Origin: Streptomyces pseudovenezuelae
GTDB lineage: Bacteria; Actinomycetota; Actinomycetes; Streptomycetales; Streptomycetaceae
Assembly (NCBI RefSeq): GCF_001513955.1
Contig: NZ_KQ948144.1
Coordinates: forward strand, 874,853-938,852
Length of the DNA: 64,000 nt
Reading direction: 5' to 3'
Shown here piece after piece: positions 50,374-58,392 of the stretch (within the stretch, counting starts at the first letter, position 1; every line of letters starts with the position of its first letter). The notes below the pieces were generated by a model. That model had not been told where the DNA came from, made no database searches, and worked only from the letters and a program-made list of their open reading frames with translations. The translations under genes were made by a program, and so were the position numbers.

Positions 50374-51311
50374 CCCGGCACTCCCTGTCGGTCGCTCACC
50401 GGTTCCGCCTCGCGCAGCCGGTCGGCGGTCAGCACGGCGGCGAAGGCCGTCATCAGCGTCGAGTGGTAGCAGTCGACGAAGGCGGGCGCTGTGGCACGGC
50501 TGCCTCGTCCGCCGACCTCCGGGACGAAGCCGGAGTCGTCCTGGGCCGTCGCGAGTCTCGCCCACGCCTCCTGGAACAGGGCGCGCTCCGGCGGTCCGGG
50601 CAGGCTGCTCGCCACAGCCAGCAGTTCGCAGCTCAGGTCCCACTGCTCGTCCTCCAGGCAGGTGTCGAGCCAGGGCGGCAGCCAGTGCCGGAGGTAGGCC
50701 GCGACCGGCGGGGGCACGGCCCGCGGGTTCAGGCCCCAGTCGGTGAGATGGAAGATCACATGGGTCAGCGTGTAGCCGGCGGCCAGCTCGAACGTCCAGG
50801 GCTCCGGCAGTCCGGCGAGCCAGGTGCGGTCCAGCGCCCGCGCCATGTCCCCGTGTTCCGGGATGCCGCTGCGGCGCTCGGAGTTGAGCACGCTCATACG
50901 CCGGTTCGGCTCCTGCTCCGTCATCTGCCAGCCGCGGGTGCGGGCCATCGTGGCGGTGGCACGCTCGTAGCCCTCGTGGCGCAGGCCCGCCGAGGCGAAG
51001 GCCGCGTACACCTCCAGCGGATACGTCGCGAAGGGTTCGAGGCGCTGCAACTCCAGGAACAGGGCGCCCCGCCCGGTCTGGTGCCAGGCGAAGGACAGCA
51101 GGTCGCAGGCCATCACGTGGAGCGGGGTGGCCGGATCGGTGTGCCGGCGTACGCAGACGCACACCTGGGCCAGCTCCCCGAGGGGCTTCCAGGTGGTGTT
51201 CACGTTGCCGTGCTCGGCGAGCGCGTCGTCCCCGAGCGCGAATCCGTCGCGGTGGTCGCACACCCAGGTCAGCGCGGCCTCGCCCAGGTCCCGGATCTCG
51301 TGCGCCGTCAC
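50370..51311 (-). CDS. Helical protein, paralogue A of the peptide operon (DUF6895-like)
   Basis: This 313-residue protein is the first of two adjacent paralogues. It has the matching marks WKPLGELAQVCVCVRR near 41-56, FHLTDWGLNP near 189-198, EDEQWDLSCELLAVASSLPG near 220-239, ATAQDDSGFVP near 255-265 and CYHSTLMTAFAAVL near 281-294. Identity to its neighbour looks moderate, so the duplication is old and the two probably have distinct roles or form a heterodimer. GTG 51311 overlaps the upstream TGA by 4 bases (GTGA). Function is unknown. Confidence 0.75.
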   Translation of the reverse strand: MTAHEIRDLGEAALTWVCDHRDGFALGDDALAEHGNVNTTWKPLGELAQVCVCVRRHTDPATPLHVMACDLLSFAWHQTGRGALFLELQRLEPFATYPLEVYAAFASAGLRHEGYERATATMARTRGWQMTEQEPNRRMSVLNSERRSGIPEHGDMARALDRTWLAGLPEPWTFELAAGYTLTHVIFHLTDWGLNPRAVPPPVAAYLRHWLPPWLDTCLEDEQWDLSCELLAVASSLPGPPERALFQEAWARLATAQDDSGFVPEVGGRGSRATAPAFVDCYHSTLMTAFAAVLTADRLREAEPVSDRQGVPG

Positions 51312-52021
51312 ACCAGCACTCCGGTCCGCAGCAGTTGAGCGGCCTCGACCTGGAGCGCCACCCGGGCGTCCTCGCCGCCCATCTGCGCCACGAACTCCAG
51401 CCCGGTGTCCAGGCCCAGGGTCCGCGGCACCTCGTCGAGGAGGACCAGCCAGCGTCCCGCTCCGGCCGCCTGGAGCCAGTCGCGGCGGCGGACCGCCCGG
51501 ACGAATCCCCGGGCGACGTCGACCGGACGGCGGCGCGCCGCCCGGGCCACCGCGCAGTCCTCGCCGGGCAGCGCGAGCGCGGCGAGCACGGCGAGTTGAT
51601 GGGTCAGCAGCTGCCAGGGCGCGTCGTCGAGCCAGGCCGCCCCGGGTTCGGGGCCGGCGCCGGACGCGCCGTCGAGGGAGGCGTCCAGCCGCAGGAGTGC
51701 CCGCCTCATGGCCCAGTGGCTCCACATCGAGGTGGGGGACGCGTCGGCGGGCGGCGGATAGGCGTGCACGGCCTTGCTGAGGACGGTGAGGTCGTCGGGG
51801 TCGGGGGGCGGGCTGCGCAGCAGGACGCTCGGCAGGACGGCATCGGCTCCCACCACCCGTACGGCGGCGAGGGACGGGTCGGCGGCCGTCTCGGGGCCGT
51901 GCCCCTCGGCGACCGTGCCGGCGAGCCGGAAGCGGTCTCCGCTCCGAAGAGCGGAGACCAGTTCCGACGTGAGGCCCTGCACCGCGCCCGCGAGGCGGGT
52001 CGAAGTGCCTGACTGCTCCAT
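51308..52021 (-). CDS. Unrecognised 237-residue protein of the peptide operon
   Basis: I do not recognise this protein. It is soluble and Ala/Leu/Arg-rich, with predicted helices through most of its length. Tryptophans are clustered in SMWSHWAMRRALLRLD (about 97-112) and in WLDDAPWQLLTHQLAVLAAL. The C-terminal part MGGEDARVALQVEAAQLLRTG looks like a helical bundle. There is no catalytic motif I can name. ATG 52021 follows GGGAG by 8 bases. It begins 13 bp after the precursor-like peptide and overlaps the next gene by 4 bases, so it could be a leader-binding or tailoring protein. Confidence 0.72.
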   Translation of the reverse strand: MEQSGTSTRLAGAVQGLTSELVSALRSGDRFRLAGTVAEGHGPETAADPSLAAVRVVGADAVLPSVLLRSPPPDPDDLTVLSKAVHAYPPPADASPTSMWSHWAMRRALLRLDASLDGASGAGPEPGAAWLDDAPWQLLTHQLAVLAALALPGEDCAVARAARRRPVDVARGFVRAVRRRDWLQAAGAGRWLVLLDEVPRTLGLDTGLEFVAQMGGEDARVALQVEAAQLLRTGVLV

Positions 52022-52034
52022 TCGGATTCTCCCG

Positions 52035-52223
52035 TCAGCCCTTCTTCGGCCGTGGCGTCGGAGGCGACAGCAGGAGGTTGCTCGTCGAGGACGTCAGAGC
52101 AAGCGCCGCGCACTGGCGGCTGTCGCGGTAGTACCCGTCGGCCTCGACGGGGTCGAGAGCCGCTTCGACGTCGGTGCCGGGAACCTCGGTGAGGTCCTCG
52201 AGCTGGAATTCGGTGGAGGACAT
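52035..52223 (-). CDS. Small RiPP-precursor-like peptide (62 residues)
   Basis: This 62-residue peptide has an acidic N-terminal half resembling a RiPP leader (MSSTEFQLEDLTEVPG, then several Glu and Asp). After YYRDSRQ comes a core-like tail with Cys38, then AALALTSSTSNLLLSPP and a basic Pro/Lys end RPKKG. Seven Ser/Thr and one Cys lie in the tail. The ATG has an excellent AAGGAGAT site 6 bases upstream, better than its neighbours, as expected for a highly made peptide. It leads a coupled operon of unknown enzymes. No modification can be inferred with certainty. Confidence 0.72.
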   Translation of the reverse strand: MSSTEFQLEDLTEVPGTDVEAALDPVEADGYYRDSRQCAALALTSSTSNLLLSPPTPRPKKG

Positions 52224-52358
52224 ACCAGCATCTCCTTTTTGAGAGATATGTAGGTCTCAGTCCATGTCACCGCATTGGGGCGATCTATGCAAAAAAGGTC
52301 GATTTGTCTAGTTCGTGCGAGCTTCAACTGCCTGCCCGCGAGTAGTTGACGAGCCGTT
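52224..52358 (-). promoter_or_regulatory. AT-rich upstream region of peptide operon
   Basis: The 135-bp gap upstream of the peptide is clearly richer in A and T than its surroundings, with an A-tract near 52291-52296 and TGAGA-N10-TCTCA (52240-52259) just before the ribosome site. No clear -35/-10 pair could be fixed. It probably carries the operon promoter. Confidence 0.45.
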
Positions 52359-53735
52359 CTAGTGCGCGCCCCCGCGCTCCTCACGGATCTGCGCGACCAC
52401 CCGGGCCACCGTCTGCCGTACCGCTTCCGTCTCGGTGAGGAAGTGCCAGTAGTCGGGGTGGCGGCCCTCCAGGCCGGCGATCGCCCGGTCAAGGCGGGCC
52501 ACCGAGTCGTCCAGGGGGCGCGCGTGCCGGGGGTCGGGGGTGGTGCGGCCGGTCATGGCCAGGCGCTGCGCGTCGCGGATGGCGAAACGGGTGCGGTCGA
52601 TCTCCTGCTGGGGGTCCTTCTGCACGGCGTTCAGCCGGTGCAGCCGGTCCCCGGCGGCGGACACGGACTCGTCGGTGGTGTTGAGCAGGGCGCGGACCGT
52701 GGACAGCAGCGAGGTCGCGTCCGGCCAGCGCTGTTCGTCGCGCGCGACGCGGGCCTCGCGGAGCTTTCGCTCGGCCTGCCGGACGTTCTCCGCGGCCTGG
52801 TCGGGGACGTGCTGGAGGTCCTGCCAGCAGGCTGCGGTGAAGCGGCGGCGCAGTTCGCTGAGGACCGGTTCGACCTGGCCCGTGCGGGTGGTGAGAGCCT
52901 CGGCGCGGGTGCGCAGGGAGACCAGCCGGTGGTCGATCTCGGCGGCCCGCTCGGGCAGCCGCTCGGCCTCGACCCGGATCGACTCGGCCTCCCGGGCGAC
53001 CCGTTCGGCGCGCTTCAGGGTCTGCGGTACGCCGTGCTGTCCGGCGCCCTGGTTGAGCTTGGTCAGTTCGGGTCCGAGGGCGGCGAGCCGGGCGGCGAGG
53101 GCGTCCGCCTTCAGCCCCGACTCCCGTACCGCGTCCAGGGCGTTGGAGGCGGCCAGCAGCCCCTGCCGGGCCCGCTCCACCGCCGGGGCGAGCCGGGCCA
53201 GCTGGGTCTCGGCCTTGCCGAGCAGCGGGCCGAGGCTGTCGCCGAAGCGGTCCAGCTCCTTCTTGACGTTGCCGAGGTCGTCCTTGGCCCGGGTGAGCTC
53301 GGTGCGCGCGTGCGCGGCGACCGAGGCCTCCAGGTCGTCGCGGTCGAGGTCATGGGCGTCGACGGCCTCGATGTAGTGGCTGCTGGCCTCGTCGATGCGC
53401 CCGCTGATCGCCTGGAAGTCGGCGACCGCCCGCCGGGCGGCGGGGGAGTCGTCGACGGCCGTGATGGTCTCTATCGAGATCCGCAGATCCCGCTGGGCGG
53501 TGTCCAGTTCGTAGAAGGCGGCCGCGGCGGCGTCCTTCGCGGCCTGCGCCTCGGCCCGCTGGCTCTCCGCGCGCCCGCCGAACCAGCGCCGGGTGCCGCC
53601 GCCGGCGAACGAGGTCGGCAGCGCGAGGGCGGCGAGCAGGGGCAGCCCGACGAGCGTGAGGGTGTCCCTGAGCGCCTGGCGGTGTGCGCGCGGCACCGAC
53701 GACGACGAGTACGACTGCGGTGGTGTCGCCGTCAC
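52359..53735 (-). CDS. Coiled-coil protein with N-terminal membrane segment
   Basis: This 458-residue protein has one hydrophobic segment (about 27-43). From about 55 it is a long, highly charged helical protein with heptad patterns of Leu/Ala and many Glu/Arg/Lys up to about 450, so it is mostly coiled coil. There are no recognisable enzymatic motifs. It may be a structural or scaffold membrane-tethered protein. It lies just upstream of the peptide operon on the same strand with a 135-bp AT-rich gap, and I do not assume cotranscription. GTG 53735 follows GGAG. Confidence 0.75.
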   Translation of the reverse strand: MTATPPQSYSSSSVPRAHRQALRDTLTLVGLPLLAALALPTSFAGGGTRRWFGGRAESQRAEAQAAKDAAAAAFYELDTAQRDLRISIETITAVDDSPAARRAVADFQAISGRIDEASSHYIEAVDAHDLDRDDLEASVAAHARTELTRAKDDLGNVKKELDRFGDSLGPLLGKAETQLARLAPAVERARQGLLAASNALDAVRESGLKADALAARLAALGPELTKLNQGAGQHGVPQTLKRAERVAREAESIRVEAERLPERAAEIDHRLVSLRTRAEALTTRTGQVEPVLSELRRRFTAACWQDLQHVPDQAAENVRQAERKLREARVARDEQRWPDATSLLSTVRALLNTTDESVSAAGDRLHRLNAVQKDPQQEIDRTRFAIRDAQRLAMTGRTTPDPRHARPLDDSVARLDRAIAGLEGRHPDYWHFLTETEAVRQTVARVVAQIREERGGAH

Positions 53736-53815
53736 ATCCCTCTCCCGTGCTGTGGTCCGTCCTGGCGGGGCCCGGTGTCATTCTCCCACCGGTAAGGGAC
53801 GAACACACGGGCCGG

Positions 53816-54586
53816 TCAGTTCGTGGTTCGCACGGTGACTTTGCCGTCTCCGCTCTGGGCGGACACCACGTGGTCGCTGGACTCGGACCGGGGCACGGAC
53901 ACGTCGACCCCTCCGTCGCCGGTCTTCGTGTCGACGCGGTAGGTGCCCTTCGGCAGTTCGACGGTCACGGAGCCGTCGCCGCTGCGGGTCTCCACCCGGT
54001 CCGGTACGGCGCCCAGTTCGAGGTGGAGCGAGCCGTCCCCGGTGCGGGCGGTGACCCGGCGGGAGGTGACCTGGGCGCGCAGCGATCCGTCGCCGGAGCG
54101 CAGCTCCAGCGGCCCGCTGGAGTCGGTGACGCGCACGGACCCGTCCCCGGTGCTGATGCTCAGCGGCCGGGTGAAGCCCCGGGCCCGCACGCTGCCGTCG
54201 CCGTCCTCGACCTTCACGCTGATGTCCCGGGGTACCTCGATGCGGTGCTTGGCCGCGCAGTCGGCCACGACGCCGCTGCACTTCATCCGCAGCACCAGCC
54301 GGTCGCCCTTCATCGACCAGGTCACCTCGGGGTCCTTGCCGACGGCGACGGTTCCCTGGAACCAGCGGGTGACCTCGACCGTCCCCGACTTGTTCGAATC
54401 GGCGGCGACGATCTCCAGCGCCGAGTCGTCGGAGTCGACGGTCAGGGTGCGGCCCTGGAGGGCGAAGGACTTGTGGTCGGGGGTCTTGTCGTCCCCGGCG
54501 GAGGCACCGCAGGCGGTGGCCCCCGCGACGACGAGCGCGAGGACCCCGGCCGCGGTGGCGGCACGTGCGGGAACGGAACGGACCAT
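53816..54586 (-). CDS. DUF4097 family lipoprotein with GDG repeats
   Basis: This 256-residue lipoprotein has a signal peptide with the lipobox ATAC (Cys26). After a beta-rich N-terminal part, seven repeats of about 17-22 residues run from about 132 to 252. Each carries a GDG motif (EDGDGSV, STGDGSV, RSGDGSL, RTGDGSL, RSGDGSV, KTGDGGV, QSGDGKV). That periodicity suits a right-handed beta-helix of the DUF4097 adhesin-like family. It should sit on the outer membrane face; its ligand is unknown. ATG 54586 follows GGGGGAGAT. Confidence 0.86.
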   Translation of the reverse strand: MVRSVPARAATAAGVLALVVAGATACGASAGDDKTPDHKSFALQGRTLTVDSDDSALEIVAADSNKSGTVEVTRWFQGTVAVGKDPEVTWSMKGDRLVLRMKCSGVVADCAAKHRIEVPRDISVKVEDGDGSVRARGFTRPLSISTGDGSVRVTDSSGPLELRSGDGSLRAQVTSRRVTARTGDGSLHLELGAVPDRVETRSGDGSVTVELPKGTYRVDTKTGDGGVDVSVPRSESSDHVVSAQSGDGKVTVRTTN

Positions 54587-54798
54587 GACGATCTCCCCCT
54601 GATCTAGCCCTGGGCGGGCGGTTCGCGGGCAGTCCGCGAGCCTGCTTCGACCCTAGGGACCGGGGCTTTCGAGGGGGATCCGGGCCGCTCCCGGATCCGG
54701 GGTGGGGTTTTCCCCCGTATCGACCCTGACTTCCCTGAGCCCTCGATCAAGGGTTTGCAGGGCAGGGCTCCGGGCAAGGTAGGCTGTCGACTCGTCTC

Positions 54799-54870
<72 letters not shown>

Positions 54871-54874
54871 CATC

Positions 54875-54911
54875 ACGAAGGACCCCGGCCGACTCGGCCG
54901 GGGTCCTTCGT
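54875..54911. terminator. Terminator after tRNA-Val
   Basis: A perfect 16-bp stem (54875-54890 with 54896-54911) and a 5-base loop immediately follows the tRNA. It may also end the minus-strand gene beside it. Confidence 0.85.
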
Positions 54912-54914
54912 CGT

Positions 54915-55253
54915 TCAGCCCGCTTCCCGTGTGCGGGACGCGTGCTTCAGCCCGGACCGGGCGTCGACGCGGTCCGGGGTCTCCACGTCCGTCCAGAAGC
55001 GGTGGGTGGTGACGAAGACCGCGAGTTCGTGTTCGCGCTGCCGGAGCTTCTCCACCTCGGCCTGTTCGTCGGGGGTCCAGCCGGGGGAGGCGGGGCGCTC
55101 CACCTTCCGCCAGCCGTTGTCGTCGCTGAAGCCGTCCAGCGGCGCGACCGACCAGGGAAGCCGCTTGAGCAGGGCCGACAGCTCGGCCCGGACCTGATGC
55201 AGCTCCTCCTGACCGGCGAGGAGGTCACTCGGAAAGTCATAGGTCTTTGCCAC
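54915..55253 (-). CDS. Hypothetical 112-residue protein
   Basis: I do not recognise this protein with certainty. It is soluble, with two helical charged regions (about 12-31, AGQEELHQVRAELSALLKRL, and about 61-78, PDEQAEVEKLRQREHELA). Between them is a short Trp-containing loop. Both look like coiled-coil segments. The leaderless GTG (TAGCAT, 6 bases, GTG) supports the start at 55253 and argues that the frame is expressed. It ends just beyond the tRNA terminator. Confidence 0.7.
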   Translation of the reverse strand: MAKTYDFPSDLLAGQEELHQVRAELSALLKRLPWSVAPLDGFSDDNGWRKVERPASPGWTPDEQAEVEKLRQREHELAVFVTTHRFWTDVETPDRVDARSGLKHASRTREAG

Positions 55254-55265
55254 GCGACAATGCTA
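55254..55265 (-). promoter_or_regulatory. Leaderless -10 box TAGCAT for hypothetical gene
   Basis: On the minus strand TAGCAT (55265-55260), 6 bases, then GTG at 55253. Confidence 0.6.
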
Positions 55266-55452
55266 CGCCTGTTCGATTTTGGGTGGCGAGTGGCTTCAGG
55301 AGGTTCACGCGAACGGGGGGACGGCCGAAGAAGGTGAGGGGTGACAGAGGCAGTGTTCTCACCCGTTCCGGGTCACTTCGCGGAGCCGAACATCAGGCGG
55401 GCGAGGCGGGGTAAGGGGAGGTCGATCAGCAGCTGGTGAGAAGGAGCCGAGG

Positions 55453-55878
55453 ATGACCGACGACGCCTACCTGTTCCTGCTCGACGACGCGTCCGCGCGG
55501 CTCGGCGTACCCCCCGCTGCCGTCGGCGAGCTCGCGTGCATGGAGACTCCGGCGGTCCGCGCGTGGCTGGGTGCCCAGGGGACCACGGCGACCTCCCCGC
55601 ACCTGCGTCTGCTGCCGCCGGAGGAGACCGCCGCCGTGCCCGAGGGGGCCGAACGGCTGCCCGTGCCGCTGAGCGACGAGGAGCTGAGCCGGGTCCGCCA
55701 CCACCTGGCACCGGAGTCCCTCGCCGGGGTCGAGGAGGAGCTGCTCGCCTACCGTGACTGCGCGGACGGCCGGGACGGCCTGATCGGACGCGCCCTGGCC
55801 GCCGGCGTGCCACCGCACCGCGTCGTCGAACTGACCGGCGTGGACCCCGCGACGGTCACCGCCGCCGCACAGGGCTGA
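55453..55878 (+). CDS. Hypothetical 141-residue protein
   Basis: This soluble protein has an N-terminal region beginning MTDDAYLFLLDDASARLGVP. The C-terminal part GLIGRALAAGVPPHRVVELTGVDPATVTAAA has the look of a small helix-turn-helix, which suggests DNA binding or a scaffold. I tentatively recall a DUF6003 family that fits but cannot check it. The ATG at 55453 follows AGGAG at a normal spacing. It is convergent with the YihY gene, 19 bp away. Confidence 0.68.
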   Translation: MTDDAYLFLLDDASARLGVPPAAVGELACMETPAVRAWLGAQGTTATSPHLRLLPPEETAAVPEGAERLPVPLSDEELSRVRHHLAPESLAGVEEELLAYRDCADGRDGLIGRALAAGVPPHRVVELTGVDPATVTAAAQG

Positions 55879-55897
55879 CCGCCGGCGCGCCCCGGCC

Positions 55898-56863
55898 TCA
55901 CACACCCGGGCCGGGGTCCGGGTGCACGGCCGACTCGATGCCGGCGCGGGCCGCCTCCAGCTGGGCGGCGAACGCGATGCCGAGGAACAGTGCCACGGCG
56001 GTGAGGTTCGCCCACAGCAGCAGGGCGATGAAGGCCGTGAGCGGCCCGTACACGGCGCCGAAGGCACCGCTCTCCTCGACGTACAGCGCGAGCAGCCAGG
56101 TGGCCGACACCCACAGCAGCAGATGCACGGCCGAGCCGAAGGCCAGCCAGGTGTAACCGGGCTGCACACGGCGCGGCGACCAGCGGAAGATCACGGCGGA
56201 GGCCACCCAGGCCAGCGCGAGCCCCACAGGCAGGTCCAGCACGCCCCACCAGCGCGGTCCCCCGCCCTCCCGGCCCGCGGACTCGGCCACCGCGTCGCCC
56301 ACGGCCTCGCCGGCGACCAGCACGACGAACCCCAGCACCAGGGGCAGACCGGCGGCGAGCGCGAGCACGATCCCGCGCGCGTACTTGCGCGGGAAGGGAC
56401 GGTCGCGCTCGATGCCGTAGATGCGGTTCGCGCCGCGTTCGATCTGCCCCATGGCCGAGGCGAGGTTCAGCAGGGCGAAGCCCAGACCGAGCCACAGGGC
56501 GAGCGTGCTCCAGACGCTGCCGTGCGCGGTGCGCCGGGTGCCGTCGAAGGCGTCCTTCACGATGTCGGCGCTCGCGCCCGGCACGATCCGGCCGAGCGTG
56601 AGCTCGATGATCCGGCCCACGCCCTCGGTGTGCACCGAGGTCGCGAGTCCCACCAGCGCCACGGTGCACGGCACGAGTCCGAGGACCACCTGGAAGGCGA
56701 GGGCCCGCGCGTTGGTGAAGCCGTCGGCGTAACGGAACCGCGCGAAGGAGTCGGCGAGCAGCCGCAGTCCGCCGTAGTGGCGCAGGGCGGTGAACGCCTC
56801 GTCTCCGGAGAGCTCGTCCCCGATCATGTCCCGGGTCTGCGGGACGCTGACGGCGGTACCCAT
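55898..56863 (-). CDS. YihY/BrkB family membrane protein
   Basis: This 321-residue protein has six hydrophobic segments and the BrkB-type signatures RYADGFTNARALAFQVVLGLVP-like start near 43 and WSTLALWLGLGFALLNLASAMGQIERGANRIYG near 117-149 (described here by ends WSTL and NRIYG). The TM segments near 167-190, 206-222, 235-256 and 270-295 follow. The family was once called ribonuclease BN, which is not supported; its function is unclear, possibly lipid or small-molecule transport. The ATG has a GGAG-like site upstream. Confidence 0.88.
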   Translation of the reverse strand: MGTAVSVPQTRDMIGDELSGDEAFTALRHYGGLRLLADSFARFRYADGFTNARALAFQVVLGLVPCTVALVGLATSVHTEGVGRIIELTLGRIVPGASADIVKDAFDGTRRTAHGSVWSTLALWLGLGFALLNLASAMGQIERGANRIYGIERDRPFPRKYARGIVLALAAGLPLVLGFVVLVAGEAVGDAVAESAGREGGGPRWWGVLDLPVGLALAWVASAVIFRWSPRRVQPGYTWLAFGSAVHLLLWVSATWLLALYVEESGAFGAVYGPLTAFIALLLWANLTAVALFLGIAFAAQLEAARAGIESAVHPDPGPGV

Positions 56864-56924
56864 GGCGTGGACGCTCCTTGCTCAGGCGGCTGGTCCCTGT
56901 GCGGTTGCCCCGAGAACCGGGTTG

Positions 56925-57473
56925 TCAGCGCCGTCCGCCGAACTCCCACGCGTGGACCTCCACGTCCGCGTACCGCCCCGCGGTCAGCACGGCCCGGGCC
57001 CGGTCCGGGTCCGGGGCACGCACCAGGGCCGCCGTCCCCAGCCAGGCGGTGGCGTCGTCCGAGAGCAGGGGGCCGTACGCGATCAGGTCGTCCTTGTCCG
57101 GCGGTACGGACAGATCGACGGCCTCCCCCGTGCCGAGACCGAGCACCAGGTACCGGTCGCCGCCGGTCCGCCCGCCGGGGAAGTCCCACATGGTGCGGCT
57201 CAGCAGGTTGCGCCAGCGGCGCAGCAGCACGTCCCGGTACGCGCCGGCCTGGTAGTTGGGCTCGTCGAACGCGAACGCGCGGGCCGCGGCGGGGTCGGGC
57301 AGATCGACGATGTGCACACTGCCGGTCGGTGTCTCCCCGTCGTCGGCGAACGTCGGCCCACGGGCGATCAGTTCGTCCGCGAACCCGTCCATGTAGGACC
57401 AGTGCGCCTCCGTCAACTCCTCACGCAGCGGCAGGGAGCCGGGCCGGTCACGGTGGTAACAGAAGAATTCCAT
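56925..57473 (-). CDS. YciI-like protein
   Basis: This 182-residue protein has two related halves, each near 85-90 residues, resembling the dimeric alpha+beta barrel of YCII domains. The N-terminal half carries MEFFCYHRDRPGS and HWSYMDGFADELIARGPT (about 25-42), with the conserved His and Asp. SVHIVDLPDPAAARAFAFDEP (about 52-72) completes it. The second half has DDLIAYGPLLSDD and VHAWEFGG. Family members include putative dehydratases and EthD-like enzymes; the substrate is unknown. Confidence 0.8.
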   Translation of the reverse strand: MEFFCYHRDRPGSLPLREELTEAHWSYMDGFADELIARGPTFADDGETPTGSVHIVDLPDPAAARAFAFDEPNYQAGAYRDVLLRRWRNLLSRTMWDFPGGRTGGDRYLVLGLGTGEAVDLSVPPDKDDLIAYGPLLSDDATAWLGTAALVRAPDPDRARAVLTAGRYADVEVHAWEFGGRR

Positions 57474-57505
57474 GCCCCGGAGCCTTGTCCACCGACGCCG
57501 CCGTC

Positions 57506-58261
57506 TCAACAACTTTTGCCCGGTGCCGTGTTCACCAGCTCGTCGAGCATCGGGGCGAGGCGGAGGGCCAGTTCGGGGCGGGAGCGGTGGAGCTCGGCGG
57601 TGACCACGCCGATGGTGGCGTCCAGAGCGCGCCGGAGTTCCGTGGCGGTGAGCGAGCGGACGAGCGTCGGCTCCAGTGCCGTCGAGAGGTCGCCGGGCAG
57701 GAGATGGGCGCCCTTCGCGTACGCGGCCGGGTGGCCGAGCCGCAGACAGGCCAGGGTGATCACGTGGTCGCGCAGGGCGCTGATCCAGTGCTCTGCCTGC
57801 CACCAGCGGGCGCGCTCCAGGCACACGCGTGCGTGGAGGGCGTGATGCCACAGGAGGCCGACCAGGGTGTCGCCGTCCGGGGCGGGGAAGGGTTCGAGGG
57901 GGCGCGGCCGGCCGAAGACCGTCCGCCATCGCGGGCCCCGCGGGCCGAACTCGGCCTCCGGGGCGAACGTCAGGTCGATCTCCAGCCAGTCCGGCAGAAG
58001 GAACACGCGGACGACGGCCGCGCCGACGCGCAGGTCCCAGTGGTGCCGCGCGCCGAGATCGTCGTAGAGCCGGCCGGTCCACCGCTCCAGCGTCTGCGGG
58101 AGATCGCCGCGCACGGCCAGGACCAGGTCGGTGTCCGACCAGCGGTCGCCCTCACCGGCGGCGAGCGAGCCGGTGAAGGCGGCGCCCACGACGTGGTCGT
58201 CGGCTTCGGCGCGGGCGAGCAACCGCTCCCGCAGACGGTCCCGTTCCTCGATCGTGAACAT
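57506..58261 (-). CDS. Nucleotidyltransferase-fold protein
   Basis: This 251-residue protein has the NTP transferase motif GSLAAGEGDRWSDTDLVL near 30-47, i.e. GS followed by two Asp residues, and a third acidic residue in EIDLTF (about 94-99). A helical C-terminal domain with LWHHALHARVCLERARWW near 137-154 follows. This layout is seen in aminoglycoside adenylyltransferases and DUF4111-like enzymes, but no resistance function is assured. The ATG at 58261 has only a weak ribosome site. Confidence 0.78.
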   Translation of the reverse strand: MFTIEERDRLRERLLARAEADDHVVGAAFTGSLAAGEGDRWSDTDLVLAVRGDLPQTLERWTGRLYDDLGARHHWDLRVGAAVVRVFLLPDWLEIDLTFAPEAEFGPRGPRWRTVFGRPRPLEPFPAPDGDTLVGLLWHHALHARVCLERARWWQAEHWISALRDHVITLACLRLGHPAAYAKGAHLLPGDLSTALEPTLVRSLTATELRRALDATIGVVTAELHRSRPELALRLAPMLDELVNTAPGKSC

Positions 58262-58392
58262 CGGCCCCGCTTTCGTCCAAGCGTCATCGGTGCTTTGTCC
58301 ATGGACCGGACCGTGGCCGGGAGGCGAGGGTCGGTTCATGGACGCGGATCTTGAGGATTGTCGTGCACAGCCCGGCGGTTGAGAGGCGACGG

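Noticed and set aside
52359..53735. Coiled-coil protein as part of the peptide operon
   Set aside because: A 135-bp AT-rich gap separates it from the peptide gene, while the operon genes after the peptide are overlapping; it may simply lie upstream.
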